Positions 25,622-34,983 of a DNA stretch of 64,000 nucleotides are shown piece after piece. Position 1 is the stretch's first letter. Each line of letters opens with the position of its first letter. The position numbers and the translations under genes were made by a program. Below the pieces are notes generated by a model, which made no database searches, was not told the DNA's origin, and saw only the letters and a list, made by a program, of their open reading frames with translations. The stretch covers positions 2,428,501 through 2,492,500 of the forward strand of contig NZ_CP029064.1 of assembly GCF_003076275.1 (NCBI RefSeq), read 5' to 3'. The DNA comes from Microbulbifer sp. A4B17 (GTDB taxonomy: Bacteria > Pseudomonadota > Gammaproteobacteria > Pseudomonadales > Cellvibrionaceae).

Positions 25622-26449
25622 ATGGATTTGTCTGGAAAAGTTGCTGTTGTTACAGGTGCAGGAAGTGGGCTAGGTCGGGCTTTAGCAATACGTTTAGCCG
25701 AAAAAGGAATGAAGTTGGTATTAGCCGGATACACCTTATGTCATCTTGAATCAACAGCCAAGTTGATAACACGAGAAGACGCTGAGTGTATTTGTGTACA
25801 AGCAGATGTATCTAAACTTGGGGATGTGCAAAACATCGCCGATAGAACTTTAAAGCATTTTGATAAGGTGCACCTGCTCTGTAATGTGGCCGGAATAGGT
25901 CCTTTGGGGGCTATAGCAGAAACCTCTATCGATGAGTGGGAATGGATATTATCGGTAAATTTGTGGGGGCCTATTTACGGCATTCATGTATTCCTCCCTC
26001 ATATCGAACAGAATGACGAGGGCCATATATTGTCTGTAGCATCGGAATCTGGCCTATATGGTATAGGATACGTTGGGGCCTACAATGTTTCAAAATTTGG
26101 TGTTGTAGGTTTAATGCAAAGTTTAGAGCGGGATCTTCGTTTAGCTAACTCGCCTATAAAAACTTCTGTGTTTTGTCCTGGTGCTATGAAAACTAATATT
26201 CTCGACTCTTCACGTAATAGACCTGCAAGTGTAGCGGTAATTCACCCTGAGTCTGAAGTCGAGAAAAAAGTTAAAACCAAAGTTGTCAAGGTGATTTCCG
26301 AAGGTATGAAGCCAGAAAAAGCTGCTGATATAATTACTAGTAGTATAGAAAGTGGGCAGTTTTGGATTTTCTCCCATCCTTATGTACCTGAAACTGCATT
26401 TCGGCAGGCGAAGGCTATGCTGGACAGTAATACGTTAATTGATATTTAG
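25622..26449 (+). CDS. short-chain dehydrogenase/reductase
   Basis: 275 residues, classical SDR. Cofactor motif TGAGSGLGRALA at residues 11-22, NVAG, the catalytic Ser in SVASESGLYG and YNVSK. ASP-type Asp in LQADVSK-like (VQADVSKLGD) follows the second strand. AAAAGGAAA precedes the ATG. The substrate is unknown. It is transcribed alone on an AT-rich background and is followed by the small IS relic. Confidence 0.9.
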   Translation: MDLSGKVAVVTGAGSGLGRALAIRLAEKGMKLVLAGYTLCHLESTAKLITREDAECICVQADVSKLGDVQNIADRTLKHFDKVHLLCNVAGIGPLGAIAETSIDEWEWILSVNLWGPIYGIHVFLPHIEQNDEGHILSVASESGLYGIGYVGAYNVSKFGVVGLMQSLERDLRLANSPIKTSVFCPGAMKTNILDSSRNRPASVAVIHPESEVEKKVKTKVVKVISEGMKPEKAADIITSSIESGQFWIFSHPYVPETAFRQAKAMLDSNTLIDI

Positions 26450-26457
26450 CTTAGTTA

Positions 26458-26647
26458 GGGAACCTCTGATTAATTCCGAGCCAATTTGGTAGTATTCAGC
26501 TATCCATCAAGATCTTGTACCTAGCCACCTTTGCCGAAGCAGCATATAATCTGAAGCGCCATGGAACTCTCCGCGAGAAGTTTCTTTCTCAGATGCATAC
26601 TCTCATCCCATGGGGGCGACTAGAAGCCCATTTATCAGAGCTTCCTT
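26458..26647 (+). mobile_element. IS5-like relic / MITE with terminal inverted repeats
   Basis: The 190-base element begins GGGAACCTCTGATTAAT and ends with a sequence whose complement is AGGAAGCTCTGATAAAT, an imperfect terminal inverted repeat. Inside, one plus-strand frame reads TFAEAAYNLKRHGTLREKFL and then LIPWGRLEAHLSELP before a stop, the standard N terminus of IS5-group transposases. The catalytic part is gone, so the element could move only in trans. Confidence 0.7.
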
Positions 26648-26761
26648 AGAAAGGTCCTAGTTGGTACCTGCGATCAGAAAAAATATAGCGATTTCTTCCT
26701 CTTTTCCTGTAATCTCCATCTCTTTACATCTGTATCGTATTTTAGTTTTAAAAGGACTTAT

Positions 26762-28009
26762 ATGCAGGATCGAATTTCACAGTTGGATTTGTTAAGGGGA
26801 GTCGCTTTGTTAGGGCTTCCTTTAATGAATATGATAAATTTCTCTATGCCTATGGCGGCTTATTTGAATCCAAAGGCCTATTTGCCAAATGGCCCTTTGA
26901 ATGATTTTCTCTTTAGCTTTTTCCATTTGTTTGCTGATCAAAAGTTCATGGGGCTTTTTGCCATGCTGTTCGGCGCGGGGATCATACTATTAGCTGAGAA
27001 ACGCGAGCAGCAGAATAAGTCTGCTGCAAAAATTCATTACAGTCGAAATTTCTGGCTGTTATTGATAGGCCTTTGTCATGGCATCTTCATTTGGGATGGC
27101 GATATCCTGATGATCTATGCCTTTATAGCCATGTTTGTCTATTTGTTTCGCAAGCTACGCGGAAGTTGGCTGGTTGCACTGGGGGTGATCACTCTTGCCC
27201 TGTCTGCGTATAGCTCTTATCTGGCAGGAGTTTATGTGGAATCACTGTCAGGAGAAGCCAGACATGCAACTGCAGTCATTTTTGCTCCTGATACAGCGCA
27301 GATCCAGCAAGATATAGAAATATATCGAGAAGGGTTCTGGGCTCTGGTAGAGAGTCGTCTCCTTGGTGGCAATTTAGCCTCTGGTCCGGAATCGGCAATC
27401 GTCATCTCCTACTTTAGTCTCTCCATTATTTTAAAAGCTGCCGCTATGATGTTGCTGGGAATGGGCCTGTTTAAGTTGGATATCTTACGTGGCAAAGCCA
27501 GTTCGTCTGCCTACAAAAAACTAGCTATTGCTGGGGTGGCTATTGGTGTGATATTGACCGGTACAGGGCTTATCTGGAACTATAGTCATGACTGGAGTAT
27601 GGATGATTACTTCACCTATGGTGCCATTTTTAATTTGGTAGGGTCTACATTTACCAGTATTGGTTATATCGGCTTGATCTGTCTTTGGTTCAAGTTAGGT
27701 AGGCACCTATGGATTAAAGGCAAGATCCAAAGTGTTGGGCGGATGGCATTTACCAATTACTTGGCTCAATCATTTATTTGCACTTATATTTTTTATGGCT
27801 TTGGATTGGGTTTATATGGTGAGCTGACACGTATAGAAGTACTTGGGGTCTGTGTGCTGCTGGGTCTGTTTCAGCTGGCCTATTCGGATCTTTGGCTTAA
27901 GGCATTTCGTATGGGGCCGCTAGAGTGGTTTTGGCGAACGTTAACATATTTCAGGTTTGCACCGTTGATAAAGGAAAGGGTTGTACCGGCTACTGAACAG
28001 CGCTTGTAG
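26762..28009 (+). CDS. DUF418/YeiB-family membrane protein
   Basis: 415 residues with about ten membrane segments. N-terminal RISQLDLLRGVALLGLPLMN is the family signature of the YeiB/DUF418 group. The C-terminal DUF418 region has the WxxxxGPLEWFWR-type motif (RMGPLEWFWRTLTY). AAAAGGA precedes the ATG. These inner-membrane proteins are of unknown function, sometimes linked to acyltransferase-like transport. A large hairpin lies between it and the convergent lectin/phospholipase gene. Confidence 0.88.
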   Translation: MQDRISQLDLLRGVALLGLPLMNMINFSMPMAAYLNPKAYLPNGPLNDFLFSFFHLFADQKFMGLFAMLFGAGIILLAEKREQQNKSAAKIHYSRNFWLLLIGLCHGIFIWDGDILMIYAFIAMFVYLFRKLRGSWLVALGVITLALSAYSSYLAGVYVESLSGEARHATAVIFAPDTAQIQQDIEIYREGFWALVESRLLGGNLASGPESAIVISYFSLSIILKAAAMMLLGMGLFKLDILRGKASSSAYKKLAIAGVAIGVILTGTGLIWNYSHDWSMDDYFTYGAIFNLVGSTFTSIGYIGLICLWFKLGRHLWIKGKIQSVGRMAFTNYLAQSFICTYIFYGFGLGLYGELTRIEVLGVCVLLGLFQLAYSDLWLKAFRMGPLEWFWRTLTYFRFAPLIKERVVPATEQRL

Positions 28010-28176
28010 AGTTTATATCTAAAATTAGACGAGCTGCTGTTAGACTTGAGAATAGGAGTCATCGGTAGCTTGTTACCTGTACCATAGACTTTTTATTGCA
28101 GAGTGCTTTTAAATATTTTTATGGATTGATTGGCCGTAAAGATAAGATGGTGTCACATTAAAAAGAGGCATGATTG

Positions 28177-28229
28177 AACTTGACCTGACAGAGCTTCTTC
28201 TAAGAAGCGGGTAACTGTCAGATCAAGTT
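28177..28229. terminator. large hairpin between convergent genes
   Basis: Outer arms aacttgacctgacag (28177-28191) and ctgtcagatcaagtt (28215-28229) pair with one mismatch, and an inner gcttctt/aagaagc hairpin nests inside. It probably terminates transcription from both sides; no long T-run is present. Confidence 0.6.
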
Positions 28230-28281
28230 GAAGCTAGTAGACCTTTAATTACCTTAAGACAAAGAATCCTAAAATATCTTT

Positions 28282-29634
28282 TCAGTAATCTACAGTTGTT
28301 ATTATAAAGTCACCTTCAATTGCACCTTCACTATCCTGGTCAGTATAAGCAATCCAGGCTGCTGTTTCACTGGCAGCTGCCAGCTTACTTTTCAATGCGA
28401 GAGCTTCCATCATATTGCGAGGCACATCGAAGTGCCATTGAGCACCCAGTGCTTGACATTCACTCTCTCCATTCGACCAGGTAGACTTCCTTGTAGTCAG
28501 TGACCACATAACAGGGTAATCGATAGCGCCATCATCTTTTAAGTCGTTTACATGCAGTTCACCATTTAACCGTCTTTTGCAGGCAAATGAATAGGAGCGA
28601 TCACATTGGCGGTCATTAAAGCGCCCGTCGCTTCTGATAACAGCGCAGTCCTCTCCGTTACCATGATCATTGGGTTCTCCCTCTCCCCAAGACCATAGTC
28701 CTTTATTTTGAAATCTGCTGTCTGTAGCACTGACATCATAGTGTTCTACGGTGTTGATACCGTCATCCCAGTTATCCAGGGAATCGTCATCGCCACTCTT
28801 CCAATGCCGGTCCAATCCACCCCATCCATCGAATATTACATCGAATGACTCATTATCATCCCCAATATTGCTGTCATTTTTTGTCCAGAAAAATACGAAT
28901 CTCTTTTTTCCATTTACACCATCATGTTTACGGACTGTCTCCCGTGATAACTCTCGAGAGGGAAGTGAGGTTCGTTTATAGTTCGTGACTTCAACCCCGT
29001 TGGGAAAGTCCTCTCTATAGTCTTGGGGTGTGTAAATGTATTCCAGGCCTATCTGATCTATAAGATGATTTTTAAAAGTTACCTGGGCACCGGACGATAC
29101 CGCATTTTCGATATGTACGATTACTGTGCGGTTAGTGCCATATTGATCCTGCTTGTAAGCCCAATCCCTCAAATCTCCCAATACGGTAGCGATAGGAACG
29201 CGCTGAGGATCAAGCCAGAAATTACAATAGAATGAACCATGACAAAAATATTGGTCACCGCTGAACTGATGCAGATCCAGCTCAATGATCTCAGCGCCAA
29301 TATCAATTTGGTCTTTAACCCTGACAGACTGTTCAGAGCCTAACCAGATAGCACCATAGGCATCGGAGTTATAACTGTTGTGTGTTGCAAGGACTTGTGT
29401 GTAACGAATTGGTGTTGAGTAAGTCAGGCGCCGTTGTAGCTCCAGTGCATATTTAGCGTGGTCATTGGTACCTTGTTCTGTCTCGTAATCGTAATAAAGG
29501 TTGAATTGAACCAACATCGAATAAGGATCCGTCTCCGCAAAGAGAGGCGTGCTCATCATCGTTATATAGCTAAATAAAGCGATGCAAATCTTCTTTAGCC
29601 TTTTCGAGAGTGGCCATGAATAGTTTTTTTTCAT
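28282..29634 (-). CDS. secreted PI-PLC-like protein with C-type lectin domain
   Basis: 450 residues. Signal peptide near residues 12-33 ending PLFA. Residues about 75-270 resemble the PI-specific phospholipase C X-domain fold: THNSYNSDAYG with the first catalytic His, IIELDLHQFSG, and CHGSFYC with a second His. Residues about 330-365 are a C-type lectin-like end: LWSWGEGEPNDHGNGEDCAV, then NDRQCDRSYSFACKR. A second, partial lectin-like repeat follows (WSNGESECQALGAQWHF...AWIAYTD). The protein is presumably exported and acts on lipid or glycan surfaces (inference). AGGA precedes the ATG. Confidence 0.75.
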   Translation of the reverse strand: MKKNYSWPLSKRLKKICIALFSYITMMSTPLFAETDPYSMLVQFNLYYDYETEQGTNDHAKYALELQRRLTYSTPIRYTQVLATHNSYNSDAYGAIWLGSEQSVRVKDQIDIGAEIIELDLHQFSGDQYFCHGSFYCNFWLDPQRVPIATVLGDLRDWAYKQDQYGTNRTVIVHIENAVSSGAQVTFKNHLIDQIGLEYIYTPQDYREDFPNGVEVTNYKRTSLPSRELSRETVRKHDGVNGKKRFVFFWTKNDSNIGDDNESFDVIFDGWGGLDRHWKSGDDDSLDNWDDGINTVEHYDVSATDSRFQNKGLWSWGEGEPNDHGNGEDCAVIRSDGRFNDRQCDRSYSFACKRRLNGELHVNDLKDDGAIDYPVMWSLTTRKSTWSNGESECQALGAQWHFDVPRNMMEALALKSKLAAASETAAWIAYTDQDSEGAIEGDFIITTVDY

Positions 29635-30097
29635 TATTATTCCTACTGTTCGTCTGAGTTTATTATTTTTTAAACAGCTTTAATTGCGCTCCCTATTATG
29701 ACTGTCGAGATAAAAGTAATCGTATGCAGAAATACTTGCATCCCTAAACATATGAAATTTATTTTTACCCAGATTCCTTGTGAGGTTGGATATCGGGAAC
29801 TTCAATAATCTTCAAATGTTTTAAGCATAATCCCCTGAAGGGCAGTAGAGTGCGAAACCAATGATATCGAAAAGACATACCCCGTTAGCTATTTTAAATG
29901 CATTAACGAGAAGCACCTCACAAAATTATAGTTTTATAATGCTTAAGTCGAAAACTATTTGCTATTATTTTAAGGTTTAACACTCTCTATCGTATACCCT
30001 AAAAATCAATCGGTGACGAAATGGTAATCAAAAAATGAACTGCTCATGGAAGTAGTGATAGATAGCACATAAGTAAAGCAGGGTAATAAGGGTAGGA
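29635..30097. other. gene-free AT-rich stretch
   Basis: 463 bases between two minus-strand genes. No ORF, repeat or structured RNA was recognised. It should hold the promoter of the lectin/phospholipase gene and the end of the methyltransferase transcript. Confidence 0.4.
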
Positions 30098-31141
30098 CTA
30101 GGGTTTTCTGGCTGATAATACCGAGAAATAACCGAGTGCCTGGTATGATTGAGGATTTACAAATCCTGCTGTCTCAAGCATCCGATAAAGCTCTTTGACT
30201 GAGTATAGTTGGGAGCCGTGGTTCATAAACAAATGAAAGCAAAACAAGCTTGGTGTTAAACGAGTATCATCGAAGAGCATATCGTGAATAAATACCTGCC
30301 CACCTTTTGGTAAAAGTGCGAAGGCTCTGTCGATCAAGATTTGGCATGTAGCATGCTGCCAATCATGCAACACATTGCTAAAGCAAATGCTATCGAACCC
30401 CTCAGGCCATGGGTCTCTAAAGAAATCCCCCTTAACTATCTGGATTTGCTTATTTTTCTTGAACTTATTTATATAAATTGCTGCTATATCGCAAACCGGC
30501 GGCAGGTCGAAGAGCAGCGCACTGCGTTCAGGATAGGTATCGCAGAAGGCGAGAGCAATGGTTCCAGAGCCTCCACCGGCATCGAGTAAGGTTTGAGCAT
30601 TTTCAAAAATACCGCAGGAAGCTGCCTCAATTGCGGAGGCAAACCCCTGCGAATGCATCAGATGAGTAAAAGCTGCTGCCGAGTCATTGTCCATATCATT
30701 TTTTTGCCACATGTCGGTTACAGAACGACCTTTACATTCCAGCTCATATTCCCTTTGTAAGCTGGTGAGTATCTTTTTATCCAGGTGATTGATGTCATAG
30801 ATTTGAAAAGGATCAAGTAGGACTTCCCCCCAATAGTAGTGGCTATTTTTGGAGAGGTAGCACTTCCCGAGCTCTGTATTTTTGACTTGTTGTTTATCGA
30901 AGCAGATATACCCCAAATGACTCAGGATCAGCAGAAAGAAGCCCATTCCTTTATTGCTGAGCTGCAACTCTTCACTGAGTGATTCACAGGAATCATAACC
31001 GCGTTCAATTAGCCCAGTGATATCCAACCTTGCAGAAACCATCAGGCAGGCAAAATTATAGTTTCCCATAAGACGGTCCCACATAGGACCATCGGAAGCG
31101 CTAGGGGGAGTTATGCTTTGGGTTCTACCGCTATTTCCCAT
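30098..31141 (-). CDS. SAM-dependent O-methyltransferase
   Basis: 347 residues from the ATG at 31141. This start has GGAG four bases upstream and overlaps the ligase stop by 11 bases; a longer in-frame reading to 31243 lies inside the ligase gene and is rejected. Class I methyltransferase of the plant-type O-methyltransferase group: winged N-terminal dimerisation region, then SAM motif LLDAGGGSGTIALAF, VKGDFFRDPWPEGFD, SNVLHDWQ with the catalytic-type His, and a C-terminal LETAGF motif. Coupled to the ligase gene; a decayed duplicate lies at 20.2/23.9 kb. The substrate is unknown. Confidence 0.88.
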   Translation of the reverse strand: MGNSGRTQSITPPSASDGPMWDRLMGNYNFACLMVSARLDITGLIERGYDSCESLSEELQLSNKGMGFFLLILSHLGYICFDKQQVKNTELGKCYLSKNSHYYWGEVLLDPFQIYDINHLDKKILTSLQREYELECKGRSVTDMWQKNDMDNDSAAAFTHLMHSQGFASAIEAASCGIFENAQTLLDAGGGSGTIALAFCDTYPERSALLFDLPPVCDIAAIYINKFKKNKQIQIVKGDFFRDPWPEGFDSICFSNVLHDWQHATCQILIDRAFALLPKGGQVFIHDMLFDDTRLTPSLFCFHLFMNHGSQLYSVKELYRMLETAGFVNPQSYQALGYFSVLSARKP

Positions 31142-32372
31142 CGTTCGTTCTCCAAATAACCCGGGGAACTTTGTTTGTGCGTGAGATACGCTTAAGTCGC
31201 TCGGCTTTTTGTACTGTGAAGGATTGAGGGTACTGCCTGACAACAGAGGCGAGGTTGTGAATGTTGTTCAAAATATGCTCATAGATGCTGTTGGCACTTG
31301 CCGTGCCGGTGAACTGAACGACTATTGAATCGGCAGACTTTTTTGTTTGGGTGTCGCTGCTGAGAAGCAGCTGAACTTCTTCAACGCCTTCACATTCATA
31401 GGTGAGCTCTATGATCTTATTGAGGTCCAGAAGGGCGCTGCATAAACCGACATTGTCATCTGCTCTCCCCAGAATAGATAGGCCATTAGGACGGCCACAG
31501 GGGCAAGTTGCTTTTTGGATCAGGTCACCTAACCGGTAACGCACAATCGGTACCGTCCACCCTGCACCTATACGGGTAAGCAGGGCGCCTTGATTGTCAG
31601 GTTCTATCAACTGGTCCGCTAAAAGGTGATAGATGTTCAAGTCACACTCAGGGGAATTGACAGCAATACTATTGGTTTCTACCGATCCATAGTCGCACCA
31701 CAGTCCAGCATTAGGGAAAGCCTTATGTATGACCTTCAGTTTTGCTTTGGTCCAAGGTTCCCCCATCCAGATGATGGTCTTTATCGGGAGTTGGCTGCCT
31801 GAACCTAGTACACCTTCGGCAAAATCTGCCAGTCCAGTGGGTGCGCCAGCAAGTGAGTCCACATCAATGTTATGTAGAAGTGCCAGCCAATCTTCCACCT
31901 CACCAGGTATAAAGGGGCCCGTAGGTGCAATGGTGCACTTGGAAGCTTCTGCCAGTGTTTGAATGAAGTAGTGTGCACCCCATAGCCGCCCAGGATTGAA
32001 TAGATTAAGAAGAACACTTTGGGAGCTGAGCGGGCGCCACTCCTCCAGTAGTCTTTGAATTGCCTGGTGGAAGGGTGTGTAAGCCAGCTTTGGCTTCCCA
32101 GTGGTGCCGCCGCTGGACATGATAATGCCTCCATGTTCCTGCGCGGCCTTTCGGCTGATATGCTTAAGTTCAGCAGGGCCACTAATGGGGATGTCATCGA
32201 GACAGACGGCAGAATCAGGTATATCTGGTCCACCGCTGAGTGAGAGAGTACGGGCGTGGGCGAGAATGGCATTCCAATCCAGGTGGCCGATGTTCATAGA
32301 GTTAGGGTAGCTCCCGTCTTCCTGAGGTTGTGAGGTATCAGGGGGACTGAGGAAATTGTAGTAACAGGGCAT
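31131..32372 (-). CDS. PaaK/CapK-like adenylate-forming ligase
   Basis: 413 residues. Phosphate loop SSGGTTGKPKLAY, an aromatic/adenine-binding DYGSVETNS, RYRLGDL, and the PaaK-type Cys cluster CPCGRPNG followed by ILGRADD. The C-terminal subdomain is of the AMP-dependent synthetase type. It probably activates a carboxylic acid as acyl-AMP and transfers it to CoA or a protein. It overlaps the methyltransferase gene and follows the CoA-transferase gene by 56 bases. The start at 32372 has no strong ribosome site; an ATG at 32297 is an alternative. Confidence 0.85.
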   Translation of the reverse strand: MPCYYNFLSPPDTSQPQEDGSYPNSMNIGHLDWNAILAHARTLSLSGGPDIPDSAVCLDDIPISGPAELKHISRKAAQEHGGIIMSSGGTTGKPKLAYTPFHQAIQRLLEEWRPLSSQSVLLNLFNPGRLWGAHYFIQTLAEASKCTIAPTGPFIPGEVEDWLALLHNIDVDSLAGAPTGLADFAEGVLGSGSQLPIKTIIWMGEPWTKAKLKVIHKAFPNAGLWCDYGSVETNSIAVNSPECDLNIYHLLADQLIEPDNQGALLTRIGAGWTVPIVRYRLGDLIQKATCPCGRPNGLSILGRADDNVGLCSALLDLNKIIELTYECEGVEEVQLLLSSDTQTKKSADSIVVQFTGTASANSIYEHILNNIHNLASVVRQYPQSFTVQKAERLKRISRTNKVPRVIWRTNDGK

Positions 32373-32428
32373 TCAGGTAGAGGGCAGTCTGGCCATTTGG
32401 AAGTTCTTGCCAGCAATACTGATGCATT

Positions 32429-33643
32429 TTAGCAACAATAGATCACGCCAGCTTTTGTCAGGGATTCAACTTCATCTTGTGGGATACCCAAGTCACCGAG
32501 GATCTCCCGAGTGTTCTCTCCGTAAAGTGGTGCTTGCTGAAAAGGCATTGGAGGAGTGTCGGGAATAGAAAAGGGGGCGTTTATATATTGTATTGAGTCA
32601 CGGCTCTTACTGCGTGTATAAGGAATTGATACCGTCTTGTTATTATCTCGGACATAGGGGTTGTTAAGCGCCTCGGCGATATCATAGACCGGAGCACAGG
32701 GGATTTTACCCTCCATTTGAGCGCACCATTCTTTTGTTGTTCTCTTCTGGAAGTGCTGGTCTAGAGCTTCTGTCAGTAGCTCCCTGTTTTGCATCCTGCT
32801 TTCATTGGTCAAAAAGCGGGTATCAGTTTGTAATATATCGGAGCCTAACTCGTGACAAAGCAATTCCCAGAATTTCTGGGTTAAGCAGGCCACATAAAAC
32901 CAGCCATCTGCTGTCTTTACTAATTGGCAAGGTGCTTGGGATGCGTGGGCTGAGCGTGGCTGCTTTCCTGGGACAATGCCTTCATTGAGAAACCAAAGCC
33001 CTTGGTAGCATAAACAGTTCAGTGCAATATCGAATAAGTTAGTATCAAAGTCACCACCCTTACCAGTTATTTCGGTGCGTAATAAACCGGAAACAGTGCA
33101 GAGTGCTGAGTAGACACTACCGAGGAGATCAACCACGGACACACCAACCTTTGTAGGGATGGAGCCAGGTTCACCGGTCACTGACATCCATCCAGTTTCT
33201 GCCTGCATGAGGAAATCGTAGCCCGGCCAACTTTTTCTATTGTTATCTCTGCCGTATCCTGAGAGATGGGTGCAAACAATTTTGGAATTTGCAGCCTTCA
33301 GATCGGCATAGGTAATGCCTAACTCTTCAGGCAAAGAACCTCTAAAGTTGTCGATAACTGCGTGTGACTCCTCAACTAAGGACAAGAAAACTTTTCTGCC
33401 AGCTGGTGCTCTGATATCTAGCGCCAGGCTTTTTTTATTGTGAAGAGTGGATTCTCCGCATTCGTTGTCTTTATGGTTGTCATCTAAATATAGAGAGCCC
33501 ATCCTCCTTAAAGGATTTCCATTTTGTTTGGGGTCCTCAATATTGATAACTTCAGCGCCTAGCATGCTCAGTAGGGTGCCATGAAATGAGCCGGCGCCCC
33601 AAGTTTCAAATGAGAGAATTCGCTTATTTTGAAGGGGGAGCAT
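32429..33643 (-). CDS. family III CoA-transferase (CaiB/BaiF)
   Basis: 404 residues. The family blocks are clear: GTLLSMLGAEVINIE near residue 25, NKKSLALDI, DNFRGSLPEELGI, and GYDFLMQAETGWM with the Asp that forms the acyl-enzyme anhydride. C-terminal MEGKIPCAPVYDIAEALNNP and IPDTPP are also typical. It moves CoA between acyl groups. It is first in a three-gene set with an acid-activating ligase and an O-methyltransferase, suggesting handling of an unknown acid as CoA ester. The decayed duplicate at 24.7 kb does not include this gene. Confidence 0.9.
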   Translation of the reverse strand: MLPLQNKRILSFETWGAGSFHGTLLSMLGAEVINIEDPKQNGNPLRRMGSLYLDDNHKDNECGESTLHNKKSLALDIRAPAGRKVFLSLVEESHAVIDNFRGSLPEELGITYADLKAANSKIVCTHLSGYGRDNNRKSWPGYDFLMQAETGWMSVTGEPGSIPTKVGVSVVDLLGSVYSALCTVSGLLRTEITGKGGDFDTNLFDIALNCLCYQGLWFLNEGIVPGKQPRSAHASQAPCQLVKTADGWFYVACLTQKFWELLCHELGSDILQTDTRFLTNESRMQNRELLTEALDQHFQKRTTKEWCAQMEGKIPCAPVYDIAEALNNPYVRDNNKTVSIPYTRSKSRDSIQYINAPFSIPDTPPMPFQQAPLYGENTREILGDLGIPQDEVESLTKAGVIYCC

Positions 33644-34143
33644 GATGGTATTCCTGAGGTTTAAATCCGCTGAATACGCCCGTAATACATCCTTGGATTT
33701 TGTGGGTTAGCGAGTGAGATGGATAATTTATAGGTTGCGCGCAGTATCCTATGTTCCGAGGTGCGCTATTTTTTTCATTATGCGACTTCATCTCAGTGGT
33801 TTAATGGTCCTTTGATACCCCGGCAGCCAATTGAACTCTATAGGCTTTGTATGGCTGCTATTTTTAAGTTTATACAAGAAGATGTTTTTTTAAATTCTAT
33901 AATTTTTTGTGATGCAATGATGTAGCTATTTCATTTGTCGTATAAATATGGGGTTCTGGCAAAAGATACTTATTGTTTATTGAGGTCGAGCGATTATAAG
34001 TCTTAACTTGGTGGTGGCGCAGTATTTTGCGTGACTTTAGTTGGCCGGCGCTTGTTTGTTTTATGGCTTACAGGTTCTCCATAAATCGCTGTATTTGATA
34101 TTGGGTGGGTTTCGGTCTGTGTAGATAGGGAAAGGAGGTTACT
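33644..34143. other. long intergenic region between divergent genes
   Basis: 500 bases between the CoA-transferase gene and the outer-membrane protein gene, AT-rich, with no ORF supported. It must carry two divergent promoters. Only the strong AAAGGAGG ribosome site at 34131-34138 for the right-hand gene is obvious. Confidence 0.4.
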
Positions 34144-34899
34144 ATGCGCCTGCACTCAGCTGTCATTTTTGGAACACTTATTTTTTCCATGGAGGCCATA
34201 GCTGCTGACTATGACAGTCTAGAAAACCCATGGGGGTTTCGTCCATATGTTTCACTGAATGCTGGGGTTAATAGGCTGGAGGTTAAGCAGGATTATCGTA
34301 CTGTAGGGGTACTTTATGACCCATATTTCTACGATTATTTTTACGAATATAGTTACTATAAAACCTCCAATTCAGGAAGTGAGCCTTGGGGCAGCGTTGA
34401 TGTCGGGATCGACTTCAATGACTACCCGTTTGAGCTTCGCTTTAGCTATGGCAGAACAAATTTAGGGCGATCGACATCGGTAGAAAACATCGATTATATC
34501 GATGATGAAATTACAGTTATTGAGCGATACCAGATCAATCAGAAACATCGCCTGGATGTGTTTTCAATTACAGGAACTCTGGATTTATCTTGGTATTGCG
34601 ACAGATCCTGTATGTACTTGTTGATCGGCTATAGTTTTGCGCAGTTAGACTGGTCATATACTATGGCTGAATTTTACGCGGGTGGTAACTATTATGGATC
34701 AAAAGAGTTCAGCAAAAGCTATTTTCATGTAGGTATAGGTGCGCGATATAACTTTAATAACTCTTTACGTATAAGTGCCGAATACGTGCTGCACAATATT
34801 GGTAAGGTGGGGGAGTATTATATAAATGACTTTGACCATATAGAATTTGACTTAAGGAATCTTAATGTGTTTCAAGCCGGTATATCCTTTATATTCTGA
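34144..34899 (+). CDS. outer-membrane beta-barrel protein
   Basis: 251 residues with AAAGGAGG before the ATG. Signal peptide to about residue 20 (SMEAIAA). The rest alternates aromatic and polar residues in eight or so amphipathic strands: WGFRPYVSLNAGVNRLEV near the start and the last strand LRNLNVFQAGISFIF ending in Phe, the usual BAM signal. It belongs to the OmpA/OmpX-like small-barrel type. It contains no TonB box or plug and is not a siderophore receptor. Its link to the adjacent siderophore genes is only positional. Confidence 0.75.
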   Translation: MRLHSAVIFGTLIFSMEAIAADYDSLENPWGFRPYVSLNAGVNRLEVKQDYRTVGVLYDPYFYDYFYEYSYYKTSNSGSEPWGSVDVGIDFNDYPFELRFSYGRTNLGRSTSVENIDYIDDEITVIERYQINQKHRLDVFSITGTLDLSWYCDRSCMYLLIGYSFAQLDWSYTMAEFYAGGNYYGSKEFSKSYFHVGIGARYNFNNSLRISAEYVLHNIGKVGEYYINDFDHIEFDLRNLNVFQAGISFIF

Positions 34900-34922
34900 T
34901 TTATACTTCTTGCTCGTTAAAA

Positions 34923-34953
34923 ATGAAAGTATGGGTTAAAGCCATACTTTCAT
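34923..34953. terminator. bidirectional hairpin terminator
   Basis: Perfect 12-base inverted repeat atgaaagtatgg / ccatactttcat with a seven-base loop, between the convergent outer-membrane protein and salicyl-AMP ligase genes. Confidence 0.85.
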
Positions 34954-34983
34954 GAATATGGGAACTCAAGCCCTCAAATAGTA

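Noticed and set aside
31142-31243. Longer start for the methyltransferase at 31243
   Set aside because: The extra codons lie inside the ligase gene; the ATG at 31141 has its own ribosome site and the usual overlap.
34144-34899. Siderophore receptor
   Set aside because: Only 251 residues, with no plug domain or TonB box; TonB-dependent receptors are about 600-750 residues.
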